64,000 nucleotides of DNA from Bradyrhizobium nitroreducens. GTDB lineage: Bacteria; Pseudomonadota; Alphaproteobacteria; Rhizobiales; Xanthobacteraceae. The translations under genes were made by a program, and so were the position numbers. Shown here piece by piece: positions 16,821-26,078 of this stretch. How positions within the stretch are numbered: the stretch's first letter is position 1; every line of letters starts with the position of its first letter. The stretch lies in the NCBI RefSeq assembly GCF_002776695.1, contig NZ_LFJC01000003.1:2272487-2336486 (forward strand). The letters are read 5' to 3'. The notes under the pieces were generated by a model. It had not been told where the DNA came from, searched no databases, and was given only the letters and a program-made list of their open reading frames with translations.

Positions 16821-17983
16821 GACTGCGACACCCGGTGCTGCGGACGAAAATCGTTGCCGACCGTCTCGCCGAAGGGACCGCCGTTGAAGTGCAGCCTGCT
16901 CACGTTGCTCGGCTGCTCCAGCGAGAGCAGCGGGAAGACCAGCTCGGCGAAGCGATAGGCCTCCTCCAGATGCGGGTAGCCCGACATGATGAAGGTATCG
17001 ATGCCGAGGTCCTGATACTCCCTGATGCGAGCCGCCACGGTCTGGGCGTCCCCGACCAGCGCCGTGCCGGCGCCGCCGCGCACGAGGCCGACACCGGCCC
17101 ACAGATTCGGGGCGATCTCGAGCTTGTCGCGCTTGCCGCCATGGAGCTGCGCCATGCGCTGCTGGCCGACGGAGTCCATGCGCGCGAAGTTCTTCTGCGC
17201 CTTGGCGATGGTGTCATCGTCGACATGCTTGATCAGATCGTTGGCGGCGCGCCAGGCTTCCTCGTTGGTCTCGCGGACGATGACATGGAGGCGGATGCCG
17301 AAGGAGAGCTTGCGGCCTCGGGCGCTGGCGACCTCCCTCACCTTCGCGATCTTCTCGGCGACCAGCGCCGGCGGCTCGCCCCAGGTCAGGTACTTGTCGA
17401 CGGTGTCGACGGCGACATCGATGCCGGCGTCCGACGAGCCGCCGAAATAGAGCGGCGGGCGCGGCGACTGCACCGGCGGAAACAGCAGCTTGCCGTCCTC
17501 GATGTGGATGTGCCTGCCCTCGACATTGACGGTCTTGCCGGCGAGCAGGTCGCTGTAGACGTCGAGGAATTCGCGGGTGACCTCGTAGCGCTCGTCATGG
17601 CCGAGGAAGATGCCGTCGCCCTTGTTTTCGACGGGATCGCCGCCGGTGACGACGTTGACGAGCAGCCGCCCGCCCGTGACGCGATCGAGCGTCGCGGCCA
17701 TGCGCGCAGCTACGCTCGGCGATTGCAGGCCGGGGCGAACGGCGACGAGATAGCGCAGACGCTCGGTGAAGGGCGCGACGCTGGAGGCGACGATCCACGA
17801 ATCCTCGCAGGAGCGCCCGGTCGGCAGCAGCACGCCGTAATAGCCGAGCTGATCGGCGGCCTGCGCGATCTGGCGCAGATAGTTGAAGTTGACCTCGCGG
17901 CCGCCGATGCCGCTGCCGAGATAGCGGCCGTCGCCGTGGGTCGGCAGGAACCAGAGGATGTTGGCGTTGGATTGCTTGCTCAT
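16817..17983 (-). CDS. ssuD: FMNH2-dependent alkanesulfonate monooxygenase SsuD
   Basis: SsuD cleaves C2-C10 alkanesulfonates with O2 and FMNH2 to an aldehyde and sulfite, giving sulfur during sulfate starvation. The 388-residue TIM-barrel LLM-family protein has the SsuD hallmarks: [13 protein letters not shown] at the start, [12 protein letters not shown], and [15 protein letters not shown]. The ATG at 17983 gives the canonical MSKQ start; an in-frame site eight codons upstream is less likely. The enzyme depends on the flavin reductase encoded at 14555. Confidence 0.95.
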   Translation of the reverse strand: MSKQSNANILWFLPTHGDGRYLGSGIGGREVNFNYLRQIAQAADQLGYYGVLLPTGRSCEDSWIVASSVAPFTERLRYLVAVRPGLQSPSVAARMAATLDRVTGGRLLVNVVTGGDPVENKGDGIFLGHDERYEVTREFLDVYSDLLAGKTVNVEGRHIHIEDGKLLFPPVQSPRPPLYFGGSSDAGIDVAVDTVDKYLTWGEPPALVAEKIAKVREVASARGRKLSFGIRLHVIVRETNEEAWRAANDLIKHVDDDTIAKAQKNFARMDSVGQQRMAQLHGGKRDKLEIAPNLWAGVGLVRGGAGTALVGDAQTVAARIREYQDLGIDTFIMSGYPHLEEAYRFAELVFPLLSLEQPSNVSRLHFNGGPFGETVGNDFRPQHRVSQS

Positions 17984-17999
17984 GGATGCACTCGGGCGA

Positions 18000-18086
18000 C
18001 TAGCCATAGGAGGTGCCGACGGCGGCGGCGACGATGCCGACCGACAGCATGATCGCTGCGATCAGCCGATGAATGATGCGTCTCAT
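18000..18086 (-). CDS. 28-residue hydrophobic peptide between ssuA and ssuD
   Basis: A short intact reading frame lies in the 141-base ssuA-ssuD spacer. It starts with ATG and a basic MRRIIHR, then a hydrophobic stretch [17 protein letters not shown], ending TSYG. AAGG sits about eight bases before the ATG. The shape (basic start, one membrane-length helix) is not what random high-GC sequence gives. It could be a small membrane protein or a leader peptide affecting ssuD translation. Confidence 0.5.
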   Translation of the reverse strand: MRRIIHRLIAAIMLSVGIVAAAVGTSYG

Positions 18087-18124
18087 GTCTAGACCTTTTG
18101 AAATGGGGAGATTGGTCGGCACGG

Positions 18125-19075
18125 TCAGGCTGCCGGGCTGCGCCAGACGATGTCGCGGATCTGAATCGGCTTCGGGATCAGGCCGAGCTTGTAAAAGCGA
18201 TCGGCGACGCCCTGCTGGGTCGCGACGATCTCATCGGTGACGGGGCCGACGACGAAGTTGGCGCGGTCGGCCGCGACGGTCTGGATGTCCAGCGGGACGC
18301 CGGTGATCGCGGCGAGCGATCTGGCGACTTCATCGCGGTGCTGCTCGGCCCATCTGCCGGCCGAAGTCGTGACGTCGACGATCTGCCGAAGGATCAACCC
18401 ATGGTTCTTCGCGAACTCGCGATTGGCGATGTAGAACGAATTGGTCTTGGTGACCTCGCGCGCATTGATCAGGATGCGGCCGTTCTGCCTGGTCTCGCCG
18501 ATCGCGAAATAGGGATCCCAGATCGCCCAGGCCTCGATGCTGCCATTGGCAAAGGCCGGGCCCGCATCCGGCGGCGTCAGATAGACCGGGGTGATGTCGG
18601 CATAGGTGAGGCCGGCCTTCTCCAGCGTCTGCACCACGATGTTGTGGGCGCTGGAACCCTTGGTGAAGCCGACGCGCTTGCCCTTGAGGCCGGCAATGTC
18701 GCGGATCGGCGAATCCTTGGGCACCAGGATGCCCTGGCCGTTGGTGATGGGCTGGCCGGCGGCGTAGACGATCGCAGCGCCCGCGGCTTGCGCGAACACC
18801 GGCGGGGAATCGCCGACCGCGCCGAAATCGACGCTGCCGACGTTCATCGCTTCCATCATCGGCGGACCCGAGGAGAACTCGATCCATTTCACATTGATGC
18901 TCAAGGCTGTGAAATGTTTTTCCAGGGCGGCCTGCTGGCGCGCGATCACCAGCACGCCCGTCTTCTGGTAGCCGATACGAATTTCCTTCACAGCGCCTTG
19001 CGCGACCGCAGGCGAAGCAATCGCTGCAGCGGCCGCGGTTCCGATCGACAGCTTGAGAAAGTCACGACGTTGCAT
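18125..19075 (-). CDS. ssuA: Aliphatic sulfonate-binding periplasmic protein SsuA
   Basis: SsuA captures sulfonates in the periplasm for SsuBC. The 316-residue protein has a Tat-like signal (MQRRDFLKLSIG, cleavage after AVAQ near residue 26). An NMT1/THI5-type solute-binding fold follows, with IRIGYQKTGVLVIARQQ and the DSPPVF and PDAGPAFANGSIEAWAIWDPY segments typical of SsuA. It is the first gene of the operon. The upstream 389 bases (19076-19464) hold no other gene and presumably contain the promoter; no clear regulator site was identified there. Confidence 0.93.
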   Translation of the reverse strand: MQRRDFLKLSIGTAAAAAIASPAVAQGAVKEIRIGYQKTGVLVIARQQAALEKHFTALSINVKWIEFSSGPPMMEAMNVGSVDFGAVGDSPPVFAQAAGAAIVYAAGQPITNGQGILVPKDSPIRDIAGLKGKRVGFTKGSSAHNIVVQTLEKAGLTYADITPVYLTPPDAGPAFANGSIEAWAIWDPYFAIGETRQNGRILINAREVTKTNSFYIANREFAKNHGLILRQIVDVTTSAGRWAEQHRDEVARSLAAITGVPLDIQTVAADRANFVVGPVTDEIVATQQGVADRFYKLGLIPKPIQIRDIVWRSPAA

Positions 19076-19464
19076 TCCACACTCCCGGCCGCGTGCGGCC
19101 GTTGCTCATTCACGTGCGGAGAATGATGGTGCGCGTTGCTGAAGCTGTCGAGCCATGCAGAAAAATAGCGATGCGAGCACTGCGTCTGCGGCGGCGCGCA
19201 TGATTATTCTTTCAAGCGCGGGCGACCATACAGAGGGAATTTTTTCGCACGCGAATGTGAGAGCCGCACTGGTCGGCCGCGGCACAGCAAGACACCGGAC
19301 CTCAAAATGTCGAAAACAACCCCATGCACAGTAGCCGGCGTCAATGAGATCAATGACTTACACTTCAGGCGATTTGCGGCTCGCGCGGCGGGCATGACGT
19401 TTGCTCCGTCGGGCAAAACAGGCGCATGATGTCATCGCTGCAGGAGCCGTCGTGATTTGACGGC

Positions 19465-20631
19465 CTAATGCGCCCACTTCACCGGCAGGTTCTGCAGGCC
19501 GCGAAACGCCCAGCCGCCGATCCGCACCGGCTCGTCGTCGGCGATCTCGAGCTTCTTGGCGCGGGCGAACACGGTCGGCAGCGCGACGTCGGCGATCATG
19601 GCGCGGGAGGCGAAGGCGCCGGCGCAGAAATGCGGGCCGGCGCCGAACGCGACGCTCTTGGAGGTGTCGCGACGGACATCGAATGCGTCGGCGCGCGCGA
19701 AGTGTTTCTCGTCACGGTTGGCGGAACCGAACATCAGGAACACACGCTCATCGGACTCGAAGGCGACCTCGCGGATGCTCCACGGCTTTGCGATACGGCG
19801 CGGCGACATGCCGATCGGCGAAATCCAGCGGGCATATTCCTCGAAGGCCTGCAGCCAGGTCACCTCACCGCGCAGAACCAGGTCGAGCTGGTCGGGATGG
19901 GTCAGCAGCGCCCATATCGTGCCGGCGATCGCCTTGCGCGGCTCGTTCTGACCGCCGGAGATCGCAAGCTTGACATTGGCACGCACGCTCTCCATCGGCA
20001 TGCCGGAGGCGAGCAGCACGCCCAAAATGCTCTGGTCGGGATTCCTGCGCATCACCGGCAGGATGTCGTCGATCGCCGCATCGATGCCCGACGTCGCGGC
20101 ATGGCAGCGCGCCTCGACTGCGGGATCGCCGGCATAATTGGCGATGCCCTCGATCATGCCTTGCGACCACGCGTCCATGTCCTCAAAGCCGATATTGGTG
20201 AGGCCGGTGATCGACTTCAGGCATTCGCCGGAGAACGGCAGCGCAAAGTCGCGCATGAAATCGACCCGTCCCGGCGCGATCGCATCGAGGATACGGTCGG
20301 CATGGGCCTGGAACTGCGCGGTCCAGTGCGCCTTCACGGTCCTCGGCGACACCGTCGGAAACATCGCGCGGCGCTCGACCTGATGCGCCTCGCCGTCCTT
20401 GCGCATCATGTTGTGGCCCATCAGCCGGTTCATCAGGCCCGCGGGCTGGTGCGAGGAGAACACGTCGATCTGCTTCTCGGAGATCGAGATGTCGTCGCGG
20501 CTGGTCAGCAGCGTCGAGCCGAGCTGCGGCACGAAGGCGATCGGCGCTTCCTTGCGCATTCTGGCGAGCATCGGATAGGGATCGGCCCAGAAGGCTGCAG
20601 GGTCGATGTCGACGCGCGGCGCGGTGCTCAA
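19465..20631 (-). CDS. Cytochrome P450 with atypical I-helix
   Basis: This 388-residue soluble bacterial P450 has the haem-binding loop FGAGPHFCAG with ligand Cys336 and the EYAR motif (265-268, ExxR). The I-helix reads SGGQNEPR (225-232) rather than the usual A-G-x-x-T, so the acid-alcohol pair that protonates bound oxygen is replaced by Asn-Glu. The start is a TTG with GGAGGA seven bases upstream; no nearby ATG fits. No ferredoxin or reductase gene is adjacent, so redox partners are elsewhere. Substrate is unknown. Confidence 0.88.
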   Translation of the reverse strand: MSTAPRVDIDPAAFWADPYPMLARMRKEAPIAFVPQLGSTLLTSRDDISISEKQIDVFSSHQPAGLMNRLMGHNMMRKDGEAHQVERRAMFPTVSPRTVKAHWTAQFQAHADRILDAIAPGRVDFMRDFALPFSGECLKSITGLTNIGFEDMDAWSQGMIEGIANYAGDPAVEARCHAATSGIDAAIDDILPVMRRNPDQSILGVLLASGMPMESVRANVKLAISGGQNEPRKAIAGTIWALLTHPDQLDLVLRGEVTWLQAFEEYARWISPIGMSPRRIAKPWSIREVAFESDERVFLMFGSANRDEKHFARADAFDVRRDTSKSVAFGAGPHFCAGAFASRAMIADVALPTVFARAKKLEIADDEPVRIGGWAFRGLQNLPVKWAH

Positions 20632-20766
20632 GACGGTCTCCTCCGATCTTCCTAGGCTTCAGCGCAGACTAGCGAATTCTACTGACCGCGTCTGTCCCCA
20701 GCGATAGGGACAAAACGGCAAGGAAGTCTCCGAATTTGTAGCGGCAACCGGTTCCTGTACACTTGG

Positions 20767-20817
20767 CCAGCAGAGTTTGGCCTGCAAAGTTTGGCCTGCA
20801 AGGCTTGACCTGCAGAA
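20767..20817 (+). repeat. Three imperfect tandem copies of a 14-15-bp unit
   Basis: The pattern AGTTTGGCCTGCAA appears twice back to back, followed by a diverged third copy GGCTTGACCTGCAG and a partial earlier copy CTTGGCCAGC. It lies directly before the start of the Rossmann-fold gene, between it and the divergent P450. It may carry operator-like sites or be a replication-slippage product. Confidence 0.6.
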
Positions 20818-20827
20818 CCAGGACGGG

Positions 20828-21478
20828 ATGGTCATGACCACATTGCTCATCGTAGGCGCGACGGGGCTGGTTGGCGGCCGCGCGATGACGCTCGCTCTCG
20901 CGGACTCTCGCATCACGCGCATCATCGCGCCAACGCGGCGTGCGCTGCCGCCCGAGGAGCGAGTCGCCAATCCCCGGCTCGATGATCTGATTGCCGGTGC
21001 CGGCGACGACGACTGGCGCGCCGACGGCGCGATCTGCGCGCTCGGAACGACGCGGGCGGCGGCAGGGTCGGCGGCGGCGTTCCGGGCGGTCGACTACGAC
21101 CTGGCGCTGCGCGTCGCGCGGCGGCTGCGCGAAGCCGGCGTCGTCCGGCTCGCGCTGGTGTCGGCCCTGGGTGCCGATCCCAGGTCGCCATTTCTCTACC
21201 CGCGGACGAAAGGCGAGCTGGAGCAGGCGATCGGAGCGCTCGGTTTCCCCTCCCTGACGATCCTGCGGCCCGGCTTTCTCGATGGTGAGCGTGCCGAAAG
21301 CCGGCCCATCGAGCAGGCCGTCGGGAAAGTCCTGCGCTTCGTCGCGCCCGTGTTGCCGCGCGTTGCGCGCGTCAGTTCAGTGACCCAGGTGGCCCGGCAG
21401 CTCATCGAGGCGGCCGTGGCGGGAACGCCGGGGATACACATCATTGGCGCGGCGCAACTGGCGGACGGCGGCGACTGA
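20828..21478 (+). CDS. NAD(P)-binding Rossmann-fold oxidoreductase (TIP30/HTATIP2-like)
   Basis: This 216-residue atypical short-chain dehydrogenase-like protein has the nucleotide-binding motif VGATGLVGG near residues 8-16. A conserved ALGTTRAAAGS segment, a SALGADPRSPFLYPRTKGELE active-site-like stretch and LRPGFLDGER follow, all typical of the HTATIP2-like group. The Tyr-x-x-x-Lys pattern appears as YPRTK. The ATG at 20828 has AGGA five bases before it; the ATG two codons later is an alternative. Substrate is unknown. Confidence 0.8.
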   Translation: MVMTTLLIVGATGLVGGRAMTLALADSRITRIIAPTRRALPPEERVANPRLDDLIAGAGDDDWRADGAICALGTTRAAAGSAAAFRAVDYDLALRVARRLREAGVVRLALVSALGADPRSPFLYPRTKGELEQAIGALGFPSLTILRPGFLDGERAESRPIEQAVGKVLRFVAPVLPRVARVSSVTQVARQLIEAAVAGTPGIHIIGAAQLADGGD

Positions 21479-21715
21479 CTGCGCCGGTCCCGCTCTGAGC
21501 AGCGGCGGCCATACGGACCCTGCGAAACCAACCCAGGTTCGGGTTCGTACACGCGCCAGGAGGACGCGGAGCCTCCCCGCCCTCATCCCTAAGGTTGTTT
21601 GTGGCGCATCGAACAGATTCATGGTAGCATATGAAAATCGATAGAAAATTTCTTGTTTTACGGTCCTCGGCAACGAACGCTTCTTTTCGAAGTAAAAGCG
21701 CAAGAGGAGATTTCC

Positions 21716-23647
21716 ATGGGAAGCGCGTCCCAGAAGAAGGGTGATTTCTCGATCCGAGCCTATCGAGGCGACGCAAAGACGCTTCTGGCATTCGATTTCA
21801 CCAGCAAGGCCGCAACGAAAAATCTCGCTGGCTTCACAATCGCGTGCCAGCCGAAAGGCCAGGCACCCTATTATATTCACAACCAGTTGCGCTTCGAGAG
21901 GCCCGCAAGTCACGCCCAGGTCGCAAGCGAGCCGGCAAACTCGAGCGTCAACGCGCCGATTCACAAATTTCGCTGGGTGCACGTCCCCGGGCAGGTCCAT
22001 CAGGGACTTCAGCCATTCTTCGGCGACTACAAGTACACGGTGACGCCGCGGTTCTTCGACAACAAGCGATCGCTCCAGCCACTCGATCCCGCTCTAAGTA
22101 CGTCGGTGGACATCGAGGTCGACGAATTCGCGAAAGGCAAGCTGGCGCTCGGATTTGCGCGAGGCTACACGCAGTCGCAAGCTTTCGACAACCATTTCGG
22201 CAAGGACACGAAGATCCAGCCGGACCGCAGAGGACTGCAATTCGACACGTCCCAGATCGCCGGCAAGAATGCGCAAGGAGAGGAGTTCACCTATCAGCAG
22301 GCATACGAATGGCTCGGCTTCACCGCGCGCAAGAAGATATTCGCCATGCTCGACGAGGTCATGTCCGACAAGAGTCTTGCGATCGACGTCTTCGCATACG
22401 ATCTGAACGAGCCGGATATGGTCGACATCCTGTTGAAGCTCGCAAAGCAGGGGCGCATCCGCATGATTCTCGACAACGCCGCACTCCACCATCAGGGCAA
22501 GCCGAAGAAGCGATCATCCGGGGCTGCGAAGAAGTCCGAGAAGCCGAAAGCGGCACCGCTGGAGGATGCCTTCGAGAAGGCCTTCGTGAAGGCTGCCGGC
22601 AAGAAGGAATTGCTCAAGCGCGGCCATTTCAGCCGCTACGCTCACGACAAGGTCTTCATCGTCCACAAGAGAGCCGCGAAAGGCAACAAGGCGATAAAGG
22701 TCCTCACCGGTTCAACCAATTTTTCGGTGACCGGTATCTACGTCAATTCCAACCACGTCTTGATATATGACGATCCGGAGGTCGCCGGCTGGTACGCCGA
22801 CGTTTTCGCCAAGGTGTGGGAAGACGATGTAAGTGCGGCGAATTTCAAGAAGACGACATGGTCGAATCAGACCTTCAGCACAAAGGGCAAGAGCACGCCG
22901 AGAACCGACATCACCTTTGCGCCGCACGATCCGAAACATGCGAGCGACGTGCTCAAAGTCATCGTCGACCGCATCGGCCAGGAGAGCAAACAGAAGAAGG
23001 GCGAAGGTAGCGTGCTCTTTGCGGTGATGGCGATCTCGTCCCCGCCACGAAAGAGCAAAAAGACCGGCAAGGTCACCAAGCCCGCGCCGAACCCGGTCTA
23101 CGACGCACTGAAAACAATCCATGCCAACGACAAGGTCTTCAGCTTTGGCATCTCCGACAGTCCCGGCGGCACTTCGCTCTACCCGCTAGGCAGGAAGACC
23201 GGCGTCTTGGTGACCGGCAAGCCCGTCAATACTCAATTGCCGCCTCCTTTCAACCAAGTCCCCAACATCCTCGGAGTCGGCCACCAAATCCACCACAAGT
23301 TCGTGGTGTGCGGTTTCAGGGGAGACGACCCGGTGGTCTTCTGCGGATCGTCCAATCTTGCGCAGGGCGGCGAAGAGGCCAATGGCGACAATTTGCTCGC
23401 GATCTACGATGACGATGTAGCCACCGTCTTTGTCATCGAAGCGTTGCTATTGGTGGATCATTTCAATTTCCTGGACAGTACGGCAAAAGGTCCGAAAGCC
23501 GAGAAACAGGGAAAGGCCAAGAAGCAAGCAGAAACGCAACAGGCAGCTGTCGACGCCGGCTGGTTTCTGTCGACCAACGATAGTTGGGTCGAGAAATATT
23601 ATGATCCGAAGGATTTGCACTCAGTAGATCGTGAGCTATTCGCCTGA
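21716..23647 (+). CDS. Phospholipase D-like protein with two degenerate HKD halves
   Basis: This 643-residue protein has two PLD-type half-sites. The first is at H310-x-K312 followed by TGSTNFS (331-337), and the second at H526-x-K528 followed by GSSNLAQGGEEANGDN. In both, the Asp expected four residues after Lys is replaced (His317 and Gly533), while the His and Lys pairs and the G-S/T-x-N segments are intact. A Lys-rich insertion (about 261-281) precedes the first half-site. No signal peptide is seen. GAGGAG precedes the ATG. It lies 96 bases upstream of the DUF2252 gene. Function (lipid, nucleic acid or other phosphodiester) is not determined. Confidence 0.82.
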   Translation: MGSASQKKGDFSIRAYRGDAKTLLAFDFTSKAATKNLAGFTIACQPKGQAPYYIHNQLRFERPASHAQVASEPANSSVNAPIHKFRWVHVPGQVHQGLQPFFGDYKYTVTPRFFDNKRSLQPLDPALSTSVDIEVDEFAKGKLALGFARGYTQSQAFDNHFGKDTKIQPDRRGLQFDTSQIAGKNAQGEEFTYQQAYEWLGFTARKKIFAMLDEVMSDKSLAIDVFAYDLNEPDMVDILLKLAKQGRIRMILDNAALHHQGKPKKRSSGAAKKSEKPKAAPLEDAFEKAFVKAAGKKELLKRGHFSRYAHDKVFIVHKRAAKGNKAIKVLTGSTNFSVTGIYVNSNHVLIYDDPEVAGWYADVFAKVWEDDVSAANFKKTTWSNQTFSTKGKSTPRTDITFAPHDPKHASDVLKVIVDRIGQESKQKKGEGSVLFAVMAISSPPRKSKKTGKVTKPAPNPVYDALKTIHANDKVFSFGISDSPGGTSLYPLGRKTGVLVTGKPVNTQLPPPFNQVPNILGVGHQIHHKFVVCGFRGDDPVVFCGSSNLAQGGEEANGDNLLAIYDDDVATVFVIEALLLVDHFNFLDSTAKGPKAEKQGKAKKQAETQQAAVDAGWFLSTNDSWVEKYYDPKDLHSVDRELFA

Positions 23648-23743
23648 ACCTCCAGGCTACGCGGATTTGGCCACCGGCTGTGCAGACTGCAAGGGTCCGT
23701 CGACCACGTCCTACTTCCTGGACAACATTTGGCCTGGAGCGGC

Positions 23744-24829
23744 ATGTCCATTCTCGAGGACACCGAGGAATACGAGACCTGGCTTCGTCGCCAGTGCGAG
23801 GTCGTCGAAAACGACCTCGCACACAAGCACGAGCGGATGCGCGAGAATGCGTTCGCATTCCTGCGGGCGACCTACTATCACTGGGCGCGACGGATCGAGA
23901 CGATCTGCCCGGATCTGGCCGACGCGCCATCTACCCTTTGCGTCGGCGACACCCATCTCGAGAATTTCGGAACGTGGCGCGATGCCGACGGGCGATGGGT
24001 GTGGGGCGTGAACGATTTCGACGAAGCGGCCGTCATGCCGTACGCCTTCGATCTCGTCCGCCTCGTCGCAAGCGCCGAACTCGCGCCGAAGCTGAAGATT
24101 GTCGGCCGCGATGCCGTCAACGCCATTCTCGAGGGTTACCGGGCTGGCCTGAAGCAACCGCGACCCGCGCTGCTCGACGAGCAGGAAATCTGGATCCGGC
24201 ACTACGTCAGATGCTCGGATCGTTGCCGACGCAAGTTCTGGAAGGACGTCGACGGTTTCAAGGCTGCCACTCCCTCGCCCTCGATCCGGAAGCTGCTGGT
24301 AGCCAACCTCCCTGACGGCGCGAAGGATGCGGCCTTCTTCCGGCGGAGGGCCGGTGGCGGAAGCCTGGGGCGTCCTCGTTTTGTCGTCGTCGCGACCTGG
24401 CGCGGCGGCCGCGTGGTGCGCGAGGCCAAGGCACTCGTTCCCTCCGCCTGGGACTGGTCGCACCGCAAGTCGTCGCGGCGGCACAGATTCCTCGAGCTCT
24501 CGACCGGGGCTTATCGTGCGCCAGACCCTTATCTCGACGTCGAGCCGGATGCCAAAGGCACGCATTTCGTGTTTCGCCGGCTCTCGGCGGACTCGCGCAA
24601 GATCAATCTCGACGATGACGCCGCCGGCCTCCGTTACGAGCAGTTGCGCGCCATGGGCGCCGACCTCGCCGCCGTCCACACGGGGACCGGCGACGTCGCC
24701 GCGGCGATTACAAAGGACTTGAAGGCAAGACGCAGTGACTGGTTGTACAAGAACGCCCGCGCCGCCCGCGAGGCTACCGAGGGAGACTTCGAGGTCTGGC
24801 GTCGGATCTCGCGTAAGCCGTCGGCATAG
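23744..24829 (+). CDS. DUF2252 protein, kinase-like fold
   Basis: This 361-residue member of DUF2252, a family thought to have a protein-kinase/aminoglycoside-phosphotransferase-like fold, has a catalytic-loop-like motif GDTHLENFG (68-76). A metal-binding-like motif NDFDE follows (90-94). These match the HxDxxxxN and DFG positions of kinases. GGAG lies six bases before the ATG. It is predicted cytosolic. It probably forms a two-gene operon with the PLD-like gene. Substrate is unknown. Confidence 0.8.
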   Translation: MSILEDTEEYETWLRRQCEVVENDLAHKHERMRENAFAFLRATYYHWARRIETICPDLADAPSTLCVGDTHLENFGTWRDADGRWVWGVNDFDEAAVMPYAFDLVRLVASAELAPKLKIVGRDAVNAILEGYRAGLKQPRPALLDEQEIWIRHYVRCSDRCRRKFWKDVDGFKAATPSPSIRKLLVANLPDGAKDAAFFRRRAGGGSLGRPRFVVVATWRGGRVVREAKALVPSAWDWSHRKSSRRHRFLELSTGAYRAPDPYLDVEPDAKGTHFVFRRLSADSRKINLDDDAAGLRYEQLRAMGADLAAVHTGTGDVAAAITKDLKARRSDWLYKNARAAREATEGDFEVWRRISRKPSA

Positions 24830-24885
24830 CAGCGTCGGACACAGCGCGTTTCGTCCAGGCCATCGGGACTGTCGGACGGAACGGA

Positions 24886-25770
24886 CTATTGCGCCTCGGC
24901 GACCCTCGGTCCGGGCGATAACAGCTGTGCGTTGGCCGCGGAGAACCGCTTCGACGGCGATCCCGGATCCGGCAGGCGGAAGGCGGCGTCGGCCGGCGTG
25001 CCCTGGGTTGGCCTGCGGGCAGATGCCGGAAGCACGATCACCTTCGCGCCGACCTTCACCCGCTCATAGAGGTCCGTGACGTCGTCATTGGTGAGCCGGA
25101 TGCAGCCGGACGACACCCGCTTGCCGATCGTATTGGGGTTGTTGGTGCCGTGAATGCGATATTCGGTTTCGCCGAGATACATCGCGCGCGCGCCGAGCGG
25201 ATTGCCGGGGCCGCCCGCCATGAAGCGCGGAAGATAAGGCTGGCGCCCGATCATCTCCGTCGGCGGATGCCAATCCGGCCATTCGGCCTTGCGGGCGACG
25301 GTCTGCTCACCGGACCACGTGAAACCTTCGCGGCCGACGCCGATGCCGTAACGCATCGCCTGCCTGTCGTTCAGGACGAGATAGAGGAATGTGTTTCCGG
25401 TGTCGATGATGACAGTACCCGGCGCCTGGCGGCTGGCATAGTCGACCACCTGCCGAACGAGGGCTCCGGGAGCATCAGCGTCGGCTTTTGGCGGTTCGGC
25501 CAGTGGCGCCGGAGCCGGTGTCGGAATCGGAGCTGCAGCCGGGGCCGGAGCCGCCGCTGCGGCATGAACTGGAGGTGCCACGTAGACCGGAGACGACGAT
25601 GCCCGGACTTCCTGCGCCGAGGGCTTGCGTGCCGGTTGCACGTTCGCCGGGCCAGACAGCACCCCGTACCCCAGGGCGGCGACGGCCACGGCGCCGATTG
25701 CAACCCTCGCGGCCACCGGGATTGCGAGCGTCTCCGCCTTCCCACGTTTGGCCTTGGCGCGCTTAGCCAT
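24886..25770 (-). CDS. L,D-transpeptidase (YkuD domain), membrane-anchored
   Basis: These enzymes make 3-3 peptidoglycan crosslinks or attach proteins to the wall, in the periplasm. The 294-residue product has a basic cytosolic start, one membrane segment at about residues 20-40 and a Pro/Ala-rich linker (60-95). The YkuD domain has catalytic motif HGTNN at 207-211 and SGCIRL with Cys223. The C-terminal tail of about 50 residues is low complexity. GGAGAAAG precedes the ATG. The upstream gap (25771-26078) contains repeat modules. Confidence 0.92.
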   Translation of the reverse strand: MAKRAKAKRGKAETLAIPVAARVAIGAVAVAALGYGVLSGPANVQPARKPSAQEVRASSSPVYVAPPVHAAAAAPAPAAAPIPTPAPAPLAEPPKADADAPGALVRQVVDYASRQAPGTVIIDTGNTFLYLVLNDRQAMRYGIGVGREGFTWSGEQTVARKAEWPDWHPPTEMIGRQPYLPRFMAGGPGNPLGARAMYLGETEYRIHGTNNPNTIGKRVSSGCIRLTNDDVTDLYERVKVGAKVIVLPASARRPTQGTPADAAFRLPDPGSPSKRFSAANAQLLSPGPRVAEAQ

Positions 25771-25926
25771 ATCTTTCTCCAGGGGGTCACTGTGCCTGAA
25801 GAGGTACCCAGCAAAATTTAAGAAACTTCGAAGCGATGCCGGCCGGACCGGAACCGCCAGCGATGGTTAACGCTTTGCTCCTGGTGCTTCGCAATGCGTT
25901 CGACAGCGGGGCCGGCATCTGCCGCT

Positions 25927-26073
25927 TTCTGGGTCCCGGCTCTGCGCCGCAACGCTGGCGCGTTGCGGCTTGTCCGGGACACGAGAGTGGGGTCGGTCGA
26001 CAGCCTCGTGCCCCGGACGCAGCGCAGCACCCCTTCGGTGGTGCGCTGCAGAACCGGGGCCCATGCCGGATGC
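25927..26073. repeat. Paired CCGGGACACGA / CGGACGCAGCGC repeat modules
   Basis: One module runs from GGGTCCCGGCTCTGCG to CTTGTCCGGGACACGA. An inverted partner follows, from GTGCCCCGGACGCAGCGC to GCGCTGCAGAACCGGGGCCCA. The same two modules occur in the opposite order at 41231-41372, and one copy is at 49557-49613. The gap has no gene. Confidence 0.72.
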
Positions 26074-26078
26074 GAGCG

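Noticed and set aside
19204..19416. A 70-residue minus-strand frame before ssuA
   Set aside because: No ribosome site, no motif, and composition not like neighbours; more likely upstream regulatory sequence of ssuA.
23631..24011. A 126-residue plus-strand frame at the PLD/DUF2252 junction
   Set aside because: It starts inside the PLD-like gene and runs out of frame through DUF2252, which has a good ribosome site and conserved motifs.
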